DNA of 64,000 nt, taken from contig CM057144.1 of NCBI GenBank assembly GCA_029964075.1, forward strand, positions 4,239,281 to 4,303,280. The letters run 5' to 3'. The DNA is from Patiria pectinifera. Lineage: Eukaryota; Echinodermata; Asteroidea; Valvatida; Asterinidae. The notes beneath the pieces were generated by a model. That model saw only the letters and a program-made list of their open reading frames with translations. It searched no databases and had not been told where the DNA came from. Below, piece after piece: positions 1 to 13,000 of this stretch. Made by a program: the position numbers and the translations under genes. Within the stretch, counting starts at the first letter, position 1. Each line of letters starts with the position of its first letter.

Positions 1-1031
1 CACCAGACCATGCCGGAGCTGGGGGTTGCTAGCATAAGGCTTGCCCCGAATCACGTGATATAGTAACAGTCTCTTTGGTGGGGAGAAATGCAAAGCTAAA
101 ATGCACGAAGCATTGGATTAAGTTAGCGTTCCAGATTTTATTCATATTGAACTCCCAAATGGCCTTTTGGGAGACCAGCAGCATGGGGCAGGATACAGCT
201 TTCTGTGTGAGTGATAGTACGGCAGTTTAGAGGTCGCAGGTTCCAATCCTACTTCAGCTATTTTAGAGATTTGGCTGTCAGCCCCATTAGGCATCTATTA
301 TTGTGACTCTTCCTGTTTTGGATATGTCTCCAGTTTTTGGCTGTTTCGGCAAACATGCCGAAACATGTGCATTTGTACTCGTTCCCGGCACTTTGGGCAC
401 TACAATTAATCCGATTGCCTTAATACCTGGCACACAATTATTAGACCACCACCCACAGATGTGTGTCGAACATTGACTTCATCATGACGTCATCACAAGT
501 CACGCGACGTCACTTTAAAAGTGCATTGAATGCCTACATCTACAGAACTACAGGTCCGATTGGGTTGAAAGTTTGTATGTACCTAGATCGGGATACTGTG
601 TTATAGATGAAAATTGAAGTGGCCACACGATGACGTCATCATTGGTCACATGACATCACGATAAAGATTAATAGATTTAATCTTTGCAAATCAATACAAA
701 ACTTCACGTTTCAATCAATACTGAATTTCACGCTTATGGAATTGATAGAGTAATCCAGGATCTTCATTTTATCTTATGCGTGCTTAATCAAGTGCCCTTT
801 TCTTTCGGTCCAAACCGGAAGTGCCTTAATAATTTGAAAGTGGAAAAAGATGTGAACATGCCTTCAACAATGTCAGTCTCTGGCTAGGTTGTACTTTACA
901 AAAACATTTCTTATTGACGTCATAAAATGTTAAAGCGCCCTCTAGCGGCAGGTTGAAAAAATAGTTGCCGAAACAGCACTGTGTTTGTCCACAAACATAA
1001 GTATAGTTATAATTTCTTTTGGTCTAATCAC
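1..1031. other. Intron sequence with a SINE-like fragment
   Basis: No exon is seen. Around 205-265 a GGTCGCAGGTTCCAATCC segment resembles a tRNA-type B box, so a decayed SINE is likely. TGACGTCA-rich stretches occur at 480-660. Nothing else was recognised. Confidence 0.4.
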
Positions 1032-4000
1032 CTTGAAGATTGGTAGCTGATATCCCCAGCCCCCGGACCGCCGTCATACACACGTCCCGCTATCGGGGGA
1101 GAGTCATCCACCATGACCCCATCAGAGGTCACTGAGGTACAAAGGTCAGCAGCATTACAGGCCGTCACCGTCACGTAGTAGGTCAGACCGGGCACTAGGT
1201 TCAGGTTCTCGGCAGTGACATCTGCAAATGAATAACGTGGACATATATCTTGAGATGATTATAGTTGATGACATTGAAACTAAGCCAGTCTGAGTATTTC
1301 AATTGCGCATGCGCACAATGATATGGGTCACGGGTTATTCGGGATAATCGAAGGCGTATGAACGCGCGCTGAGACAGGGGCACGGCGCTCGTGTGCTTAT
1401 TACAACCAGAATGGGCATTCGCGTATCATCACGTCAGCGATTTTAATCCGAATGACCTTTGACCTGGACTACTTCATCAAGATACCGAACTGGCTTATTC
1501 AAGGCCACTGGAAACTGACATTTCAAATGTAGAAGAAAATGTGAATTCAATGTTTATTTTAGATTTCTTTTCTGTTGAATGAAAGATAGTTGAGTTGGAT
1601 GATAGACAGGAGCTTTTGTGACTCTAAAACCAATCTGAAGTTAACAGTGACTATTTGAAACTTACAAATATCCAAGCCCACATGTTGCTCAGGTATGACA
1701 TCGCTACATCCTGAACACGTCCCCGCTCTCCAGGAATAGCCAACGATGGCGCTGTGTGGGTCATGGAACCCTTCCCAGAATGCCCTGATCACTGTACGAT
1801 CCTCCTGGAAGTCGCGGTCTCTGTGATTGGCCGAGGCGTTGGCTGGGTTTCCGTCTAAGACCTGGCCAGCCAATGGGGGGCTTGCGTCGACTGTGAATGC
1901 TCCGTAACTCTTCAGAGTGATAAGACCTACAGTATTGATGGCCTGAAAATAACGAAAGGCAGAGAAATCGAGGTAACTCGATGTGAAATAGGAGTATTTT
2001 TATCTATGTTGATCCAGAGATGGTTTTGCTGTCTCATTAACCAGTTCCATTGAATGACGTGATAACACGCACTGGCTGTTTTTATACCCGTCTAAAGACA
2101 CATCGTTAGAAATTTCCCGTTAGCAGTTCGTTTTTTAATTCGGCGAAGCGAGCACAAGAGTTGACACGACGCACACGCGGTTGCTATAATTTGTTGGATC
2201 AGTGCGCGACATCGCGTAGCTGTAATCGGTTCAGTGAGAACGTGTCTTGGATGCTGAATTCAGGCCCAATTCAAAACATGATTCAGCAACTTTTGATTTG
2301 AAATGGAGACCCTAGTATGTTGTTTTTCTCAAAATATACAGCTGAAGCTGAGCTGAAACTTCATCAGGTTAGTTGTTCAGCACCCTTCTTTTGATTTTGA
2401 GCACTTTTGTTGCTTCAAACGAACAAAATGCACAAATTACAAATGATGGACTGGACCTTTAAGACATCAAGATTGCCTCGTCTCGCCTCCGGGTGACGTC
2501 TAAACACGCTAATCCCTCATGCCTTTTGTATACACACACAAAGTCTGTGAAGTCTGTGGAGGCGGACTGTGTGCTGAACTTGAATTGGCCGTTGTGCGCA
2601 GTCTCTTGTGGTACAATTTACGCTCCAGTGCACACCCCGGAGTATTGAAACATTTGAGGTTTCGGCAAGAAATATCGTACAAGTACTGTTGAAATGACTC
2701 TCCTGAACTAGTATTCGTTCAACGACTCCCCCCGAATCAGTATTTTTGGCGTTTGGCTATACGTCAGAAGTTGGCTGAAAAATTTTGGCTTTTGCAAAAA
2801 TCGAAACTTTCAGCCAAAATAATCGGCGCTAAGTGGTTAACTACGAGAATTATACAAAAACATAAATTACCTTCAGCTTACCTTAACAGAAATGAAATAC
2901 GAGTGACCTTCTTGAAGAAGCAAAGGTCGTGAAGGGTCACTGACCCCGATCTCTGTACTCTCTTCAGTAAATGGCATGATGTCTGCATGGCCTGGATGTG
3001 AACCCACAGCCCACTCGTAATACACTACACCACTCTCCTGGTCTGAGAATACATTCTCCCAACTGAAAGAAATTACAGAAAAAACCAGCATGAAATAACT
3101 TCACTATATCCAAAGTAAGCATGGAGTTACTTGTGATCGGGTTGTTTCATGTGGCAGGTCAACAAGAGGAAACGTAATCAAAAAATCTGAGGTTATGTCT
3201 AAAGCCCCAGTCACACATTCACGGTTGGAGCTACGAATATCCACAATTTACCAAGAATGGATCGATCACGATGAACCTTCGAGATTCGTGGAGAAACAGC
3301 CTTAGGACGGATAGCCACCACTGTCCTACGGTTATGGACGGATTGTTGGGTATTACTAAGAATAATGACCTTAACGCCATGGTTGTCTGCGATTGGGCCA
3401 CGGACGACCAAGGTTCTCCTATACATAAAGCATACATATTCGTAGTACAACCTTAGCAGTATCCTAGCATATCCAGGCATACCCGTTGAGATTCGTTGAG
3501 ATTTCTACCACGAATGAGCTACGAATCTCCAAGAATAGGTGTGAATAGCCACGAGTACATTAAGAATTAGTACGGTTGTCCTACGGATGTCCCACGGTTG
3601 CACTACGGATTGATGTTCAAGACGATTCACAACAGAAGCTTTGAACAGTTTAAAAGTTCCGTAACCCCTCCACGAATACCCAAGGAAGATGACGGATAAC
3701 CACCGTAGTACTAAAGATGAATACGGTTTATCATAAATTTTGAACTGTGGATATTGGTAGCTCCAAACTGTGAATGTGTGACTCGGGCTGTAGATTGTTG
3801 ATGTTTGTACCTTGCTGAGATGGACGTTGTAGATCGGATGAAGCTGCCTCCAATGTCCAACGTATGATCAGCACTGATGACAGGAGGAGACGTATCAATG
3901 ACAATAACATCCGAGATGGCTTGGGATGACAGACCAACAAAGTCAGTTGCTGGTGGGGGATAAAATTTGACAAAGAAAATCTTGGAATGAAACCTGAAAC

Positions 4001-7000
4001 AGATTTGATACAGTAGCCATGAAGCTCTACTGTCCCATAACAAATTAGCAAATCCAGGTCAACTACGAAAACTAGCTATCATTCTACAATGCCTGAGTAA
4101 ATCCCCGACATCTGATTGGTTGGTCGATGATCACATGTCATTGAATTATTTGTCCCAACGCACGGCCTGACCGCACCGCAAAAATAGAAGTTCCATTCCA
4201 CGGTGAATAGAACTTCCATTGCATGGTCACACTATTGGCACCTCTGACCGATCAGAAGACGATGGTGTAACAGATGTAATGTTCCATTGAACGCACGGCC
4301 TGACCGCACTGCAAAAATAGAAGTTCCATTCCACGGTGAATAGAACTTCCATTGCATGGTCACACTATTGGCAGCTCTGACCAGTCAGTCGACGATGGTG
4401 TAACAGATGTAATGTTCCACTGAACGCACGACCTGACCGCACCGCAAAAATAGAAGTTCCATTCCACGGTGAATAGAACTTCCATTGCATGGTCACACTA
4501 TATTGGCACCTCTGACCGATCAGAAGACGATGGTGTAACAGATGTAATGTTCCATTGAACGCACGGCCTGACCGCACTGCAAAAATAGAAGTTCCATTCC
4601 ACGGTGAATAGAACTTCCATTGCATGGTCACACTATTGGCACCTCTGACCGATCAGAAGACGATGGTGTAACAGATGTAATGTTCCATTGAACGCACGGC
4701 CTGACCGCACCGCAAAAATAGAAGTTCCATTCCACGGTGAATAGAACTTCCATTGCATGGTCACACTATATTGGCACCTCTGACCGATCAGAAGACGATG
4801 GTGTAGCAGATGTAATGTTCCATTGCACTCGGCTTCACCTCGTGGAATGGAACATTTCATATGTGACCTCATGAAATTATTCTTACCATTGCGCTCATAA
4901 ACATTCACTATTTGTATACTATGATATGACCATTTCATGGAGACTGCCTTCCCTGGGGGAATTTCATTGAAATTGTCCCATAATTCCATTCATTACCTCA
5001 TGACAAACAAAAAATGTTGCATCTGCGAAACAGAATACAGGGCGCAGAAATGAAACTGGCATATGGCAAAACAATCGGAAAATATGCCGAAGACAAATAA
5101 GTGTCTGAAATCTGGGCCGCGCTGCATTACATACATGTACATGCATGTACAATACACTTCATGCCCAATTTCCGGACACCTACTCCTGCTTTATTTTCGA
5201 TTCAAACAAAATTTTACGATGAAAAAAATGGTCAGTGTTTTCATTGCATAAAATGCCCGAATTACAGTTAGAGTAACATAGTCATCAATAAAGAAGTTCA
5301 CTTCTTACTTGAGAAAGTCTAGGGAAAAGTCCGAAAGACAAGGCACCGTTTAATCATGTCCATTCAACCACACAACTCCACTACTCCACTTGCATTCATA
5401 CGTGGGGAAAAATCAGGTATTATTGTCTTTCTCTTCTAACAAATGCCAGTGAAATATTTCGCTAATGCTCTCTAGTTCTTTGCTATCCTCGAGATAATCA
5501 TCACGATTTTTAAGGCATTGTATTTTGTATAACTAAATTTGAAACCTCCAAAAATCGCACAACATAATGCTTTTATCCACTGGATCGTTCACAAGCCCAA
5601 TTCCCATAAGCTTTCTTTCAGTACAAGAATCATTCAAATCAATCATGTACTTTTCAAGTTACGAAATTTTAAACACAACCACCATTTTAAAGTTCTGTCC
5701 ACGGATCATCAAAAAGGTGAGCGTTCTTTCACCAAAACGAAAACAATTCACACACATCCCTATGTGATTTGTTTTTCGTTTTGCTGAAAGAATACTTACC
5801 TTTTTTCCGTGATACGTGGACAGAACCTTAAAACGGTGGTTTTGTTTAAAATTCCGTAACTTGAAAATTACATGAGCGATTTGAATGATTCTTGTACTAA
5901 AAGAAGCCTAAATATGAATTGGGCTTTCATATCTTACATTTTGAAAAGTGCTACATGCAAAACTTCACTGAAAGAATGGTCCCGAGATTTGGGTTTCGTT
6001 TTTTTTTTTTACTCAACCTGTATAGAGCCTTACAAATAATGCACAGAAAGAATATTTGGTACAAATTTGTCGATCAGCACCAAATTTAATTGTGTCGTTA
6101 ATAGAGCTTCAAATCTAAAAGCCCAATCCACTCAACAGTACCTAGTCAATCCTAATTATCACTTAGCTATGCCCATTTATCATGTATTCCTTACCTCTGA
6201 CTGTAGCGTAATACTTGTGTCCATTCTGTAATCTCAAGCTGTGTACGATAACGCCCATTTATTTACGCCCATTTACGCCCATTTATCATCTATTCCTAAC
6301 CTCTGACTGTAGCGTAATACTTATGTCCATTCTGTAATCTCAAGCTGTGTACGATAATGCCCATTTATTTACGCCCATTTACGCCCATTTATCATCTATT
6401 CCTAACCTCTGACAGTAGCATAATACTTGTGTCCATTCTGTAATCTCAAGCTGTGTGCGATAACGCCCATTTATTTACGCCCATTTACACCCATTTATCA
6501 TCTATTCCTAACCTCTGACTGTAGCGTAATACTTATGTCCATTCTGTAATCTCAAGCTGTGTACAATAACGCCCATTTATTTACGCCCATTTACACCCAT
6601 TTATCATCTATTCCTAACCTCTGACTGTAGCGTAATACTTATGTCCATTTTGTTATCTCAAGCTGTGTACAATAACGCCCATTTATTTACGCCCATTTAT
6701 CATCTATTCCTAACCTCTGACTGTAGCGTAATACTTATGTCCATTCTGTAATCTCAAGCTGTGTACAATAACTCCGTTGGTGATTCCAACACGAGTGAAC
6801 TCTTTAACATCGCCACCACCTCGCATCGAACCTGAAAGACGATAAATGTATAATGATCAATGAAAAGTGATAACAATTACCCGTCTTTTTGGGATAAATA
6901 CATGGGCATGGGAGAATTCTATGTCGATGGATCAAAAGAAAACAAACTGGTGATAGAACTACTAGAAATAAATGCAAACCTAACAGTAAAATTGTATGTT

Positions 7001-10000
7001 TTCTAACTTTCAAGTTAACAATCATTCTACTAAGAAAGCCAAGTTTGCTCCTACCGATGGCATATTCATAGTACTTGATCCCAGAGTGGTGACGTGCCAT
7101 GCTGTGTTCCTCAATGTCGGTGAAGGACTCCCACTGAAGAACTAACTCAGAACTGGAACTCTGTCAGGACAAACACAAGACACAGGCAGATTTAAAGTCG
7201 TGGTAAAACTTCCAGTTGTTCAAACAATTAAGGCAGTTTTAAAACCACACGTCTCGCCTGCTTTCGCTATTATCTGTAAAGAGTGATCTTTGACCTTAGT
7301 GTGTGACCTTTGACATCATTGTGAAAGTTCCCATGTTGCATCAATGACCCAAGTTTGGTTCCAATTGGAGTTGAATTTTTTAAATGAGACAAGTTTTAAG
7401 AAACTTTTTAACAAAATACCACATACATACAAACTGTACATACTACATGCATACACATACGGACAGACATAGTGATTGCAGAATCTGTTTTCTGAACAAA
7501 GTCCAGGCGAGACAAAAATGGAACAAATCAAAGGTGTTCATTAAAAATCCCAATTTACGCAAAGAAAAAAAGATGTCAAATTGTTAATAAAAGTTGGTTT
7601 TGTAAAAGGATATCTAAGAGATTTGAATCATGCCGACACATACTGGTTGACAGTTGTAATTGGAGGATTGTGCCATAAAACAATTAAACCAACAAAATTT
7701 ACTTGGTAGGTTTGATGCTGGTCCCATCCAATCCAAACAGAGCCAGGGGTCGGTGGGGTCGTATCTATGACAACGCCATCACTACAGCTGGACACAGCAG
7801 GCAGAGGTTCATTCCACAACTCATGCTCCAATGTCACTGCATCAGCGTGGATGCAAATGCGATAACGCATGCCATGTGCAAGGACCAAATTGGGAACGTT
7901 GACAAACTCTCTATCTACATGCATGACAAGATATAAAACAAATATTTCAACTGCTATGAATGTGCAAAAGGCATTTTGGTGACCAAGTTGCTGACATTTT
8001 GTGCAAATTAGATTCGACACTTCAGTTAGCATCTGCACTAAGTTTTCATTCTTATATTTATTGGCTTTTTTTCCAAACTATTTGTCTTGGTTTTTTTTTC
8101 ATCCAACTTCAAAACTTGATGTTTTTTCATAGTCTTCCGTTCCAAGTTTCTCCGGGATTTTTCTTAAAATGTGCGAAACAATTCACTAGGCACCTCTCCA
8201 GCTCGGACTCAATTTTTTTTTTAATAGAAATATATTAAAAATAATGTGAAAAAACCTCTGCTCTGACACCCCCCAAAAAATATGACATTTATATCGGTAA
8301 TAATTTCCGCCTTTGCACAATATTCGGTCTTAGCCAGCTGGGGTAAAGGGGTTAATTGTAGAGTATTATGTATAGTGTTCATGGTACGAGCCCTCCCCCC
8401 CCCCCCCCCATTGATTTTATGGAGGCCAAGTGTCCGGAGAAAAAAAAAAACTGTCTACATTTCAGCATTGATTTGCTGATGAACCACCCCCCCCCCTGCA
8501 AAAATTTCTAGATCCGCCCCTGTTCACAAGTAACATACTTTCATGGTCAATCTTCCTACCTGTTTCCCCACAAGCCTTCGCCCTCGGATGATCGCAGGGG
8601 TACTGCAGACCATCGTCCAAGTTGCCAAATGCAGAGGATCCGGTATCCAAAATGGCGGCCCAGGTGTAGGCCCTGTGGCGTAGTGTGGGCCAGACTGCTG
8701 ATAATGAAGACGTAGATGAGATGTAGTTCTTGTCTGGTTCCGGCCAATTGGCATTCTGCTCAATGTTGACTTCATCTGTTCCAAAAAATAAGAGTTGGAT
8801 CTTTCATAGCAATGTTAGTGTCAAATTGAAAAGCAGGTTTCAATATTTCGTCACCGTTTACACAAAGAGCCACACAGATAAAATGTTTTCGAGATAATCG
8901 CAAGAGAAGTTCCTCCTATTTTAAAACTGCAAAAACTACTACTTTGCAACACCTTTATGCAGTGAGAAAACATTCACAAGATTCTTTGAAAGGTAAACTT
9001 TTATGTAAACTCGGTAATTAGTATCAGCACAATAGTTAATTAGCCAAAATTAATTAGTAAAGATGTGTGTCCCTTCATGAAAGTGAAAATCCCTGTTTCC
9101 TATATTTAGGCCCCTTATGTTTAAAGTGTTTTTCCATAGGGAAGGAGCGCGCGTGTTATGCGCGTGCAACTGATAATGTAATAAAGACGTGTGGCTCTTC
9201 GTGAAAATGAAAATCTCTCTTGACTATATTTATGCCTTTCCGTCCAATACATTTTGTACGCGTTCAGGGGCACCTATGTTCGTATCTCTTCGTGAAAACG
9301 CAAAATGCACTAATTGAGATACCTGCCCCTTGCATCATTAATGTAATTAAGAAATTAATGATGTTTAGCTTAGAGAAGCATGTCAAAGTGGTCAAGTACG
9401 ATGTTTTAAAGCGAAATAATGAAAAAAACTTGAAATCAAAAAAATTGTCATTTTTGACATGTGTGGCTGTTCATGAAAACGGTGACGATTTGATGACTCT
9501 GAAATTCTAACTCTATTGGCTTCTGAAGAGTAAATAGTTAAGAATTTTAAAAAATAAATTCAAGCATCTGATTAAATTCAGTAATCAGTGCTGTAAATAA
9601 CTGACAAATAAGGACAGCAATGAATATACCTTCCTATCTTTCAGATCCATTTGATAACCCAAGAGTAAAGTATAAAAATACTGAGTGGCTCAGAGTGGAA
9701 TGGGAGGAATATTATCGCAAGATAAAATTTGGACTTTTCTGTTTCACTAGGTGAAGCCGAGTGAAATGGAAAAGTCCAGATTTTACCGAGCGATGATCTT
9801 CCTCCCATTTCACAATTTGAAGCCACTCAATATTTGTTTTATATTATACAAATAATGAATGTTTGTGAGTGCAATGGTAAGAATAATTTCATGAGGTGAC
9901 AGAAGAAATGTTCCATTCCACGAGGCGAAGCCGAGTGGAATGGAACATTTCGTCTGTCACCGAATGAAATTATTCTTTCCATTGCATGAACGTGAAACAT

Positions 10001-13000
10001 TCATTATTTGTTTTATGTAACACCTGATAAATCCTTGTCATCTGATTGGTTGACTTTTAATAGCCAATATATTCAGGTAAAAGTTTGACAAGTTCATCAT
10101 ATTTATATTAATGCAAACTGTCCAACAGGTTGAGAACAATCATATTTAATTCATCTCGATTTAAAACAGCGCCACCACCAGCAGCAGTGACACCGTGCAA
10201 TGGAAGTTCTATTCAGCGTGCAATAGAACTTCCATTGCACTGCGCGCTGCGCGCTGGTACGAATAATTCAATGACATGTGATCAACGATCCACCAATCAG
10301 ATGACGGGGATTTATTCAGGTGTTGTATAAAACTGACATAATGGATCCTTTTCATTTGATTTACAGTTAAAATGAACTTCTATTTCAATACAAAATTGGT
10401 CGGAAATGTATTCCTCTCTTCCAAACTACCCCTTTACGAATTGTTTGAACCCAACTCTGTAGCTACTGGCTCTTGGGTACAATACGCGCTACGCTCAACG
10501 CGCACACCAGCATGCATTTGCACACAAATACCGCGCCATGGAACAAGGATGATCCTAACTGTTGAATAGTAAATCCCATTCTTCATTCCCCATGTGGGGT
10601 GCTGTGGTCCAATGGTTACGGTGTTCGACTCGTGTGCCGTGGTACATGGGTTCGAATCCTGACCGTGGGAACCTGGCAGAGTTGTAATGACTCGAGTCAA
10701 TGACTCGACTCGAGTCCGACTCGAGTCACTTTTTTTGGCGACTCGACTCGACTCGAGTCCCGACGGGTAAATGACTCGACTCGACTCGAGTCACTGCGAG
10801 TAAATGACTCGACTCGACTCGAGTCCCTCATCAGAATGACTCGACTCGACTCGAGGAAGGCTAATAAGACTCGAGTCCCAAAAAATAAAAGCAAAACTTA
10901 TTTGCGAAAAATATTTGCAATGACTTACGCCGCGCCGTTCGCGTTGCCAGTTTTTGTTCACGTCACGTTAATGTTCGCGAATAATGTACGTTCATATACA
11001 GCGGCCGTCTGTTTTCCTTCCTCCATAATGATACAACAAACATACACCGTGTCGCAGACTGCCACCTTGTGGTTCTATAGCATGTAATGCTAAACCCGGA
11101 ACCAGACTTAAAACACATTTCTCAATCCGTGGTTTCATCATTGGTTTCGGGTGATTTTGAAGTTCTTGGTGGAACGCTGGCTAAATTCATGTCCCGATTT
11201 CACAAAACAAATGGATACGGACGGGCCCACCTTTTAATAATCAGAAACAGTTTTGTATAATGCAATTAGGTTTTGACGTTGTCAGCGATCAGCGAACAAC
11301 AAAATCTAGACCCGAAGCCAAACCAGTTATAAGTCCGAAGTTTCACATCTTCTTATCTGTGACGTGAGCTAGCAATGGAAACTGTTGGTTGGGTACCATA
11401 CAGCATACTTTATGTCTTTGGATTTTCGTAATAGACTGGTGCCTTGTATTTCTCTCTTGTGTTTGTTGCTTTTTATTGTAATTTATTATATAGTGTTCAA
11501 ATATTTGTGACTCGAATTGACTCGAGCTAAATACTTGACTCGACTCGACTCGACTCGACCACACTCTGTGACTCGACTCGACTCGACTCGACCTTGTTGA
11601 CCTAATGACTCGACTCGACTCGAGTCACTTCTTTAAAATGACTCGACTCGACTCGAGTCACAAAAATCAGTGACTCGTTACAACTCTGGAACCTGGTGCT
11701 TGTGCTCTTGAGCAAGGCACTTTACCATTATTGCTTCGTCCTTCGGATGGGACGTAGGTCTCGTGTGTTGTGTAATGCACGTTAAAGAACCCAGTAACAC
11801 TTATCGCTAAGAGAAGGGGTTTGCCCCGGTGTTTCTGGCAGTGGCTGCAATATGCGCCGCAGTACCTTGTAAACCATTATAAGGTGCTTCATAATGGGTC
11901 TCATAAACTTTATTTACCTTTCTTTAATAATAGACATAATTTCCAGCGCCTTGAGTACCTAATTGTTGGTAGATACATGCGCTATATAAGACTCCAATAT
12001 TATAATTATTATTATTATTAATATTATGGGCGAATGGGACTTTTTGAGCCCAAGCGTGAATGGGAGCAATAATGAATGTCACGTGATGTGAGTTCCACCA
12101 ATCAAATAACAAGGATCTGTATGTCATATAGTATATACTTACGATCAGCATCAATGACAGTATGAGGGACGACCAGTGATGCATCATCACAGTCAACAAT
12201 CTCCGTGCTGGCGATGGAAGACAGACCAGCCTTATTGTAGCCCCTCACTGATAACCGGAGACAGACGTCCAAGTCTAAGGAACCACTGTAGGATGCTGTG
12301 AAGCGAACCTAAAGTGAAAAAGAGAATTCCTGATCCATTCAGAAATCTCAATGATGGACAAACTGGATTGTTTTGTGAAGCATGTTTTGTGAGATCTAAC
12401 ACTGCTTACAGCTTAATAGCACCAAACCAGTTTAACAGAGTTGAAAAACTGTTCTTTTGGGAGAAGATCTGGGGTTTTTTAAGGTTAAAACAATGTCTTT
12501 TCTCTGAAACAAAGCTCTGCAAAAGGTATTCCTTAAGTCATATTGAAAAACAAACTTTTCTTGCAACATCAACGTTTGAAATAAGTCTTTCTTTTGTTTC
12601 CCCATCCATTTGAGTTGTAATTTACTTGCTTCGATCTAAATAATAAACTCACCACATCTCCTGTCAGCACCAAATCCTGGATTCTCATCCAGGGACTGAG
12701 CAGTGCTCCATCGCTACCATCCTCAGCAATGCTCCACTCGTAGAAATCCATCAGTTCCTGTGGGTCGTCATGACGGACGTAATCATGCGCAAAAGGCTGG
12801 AAGACCACGCTGATCTCTGTCCCGCCTTGCGTAGTCTCAATGTTGCCGACCGTGACCTGACCGACCTCGGGCGGCTGGGATAACACCCAGAATCCATCAC
12901 TGACGATCGGTTGGAAGCAGACGCTAACGTGGCAAAACTGAACCTAACACATACAAAATACACAGAAACCACATGGAAAACTGAGAAGATTACCTCGGAA

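Noticed and set aside
4365..4989. Minus-strand open frames with repeated HLLHHRLL-type peptide
   Set aside because: Translation of the 132-bp minisatellite; no splice or coding context.
10601..10670. tRNA gene candidates at 10.6, 24.8, 28.7, 50.3 and 57.5 kb
   Set aside because: A and B boxes are present, but the acceptor stems do not pair and each continues into a SINE body; they are tRNA-derived SINE heads.
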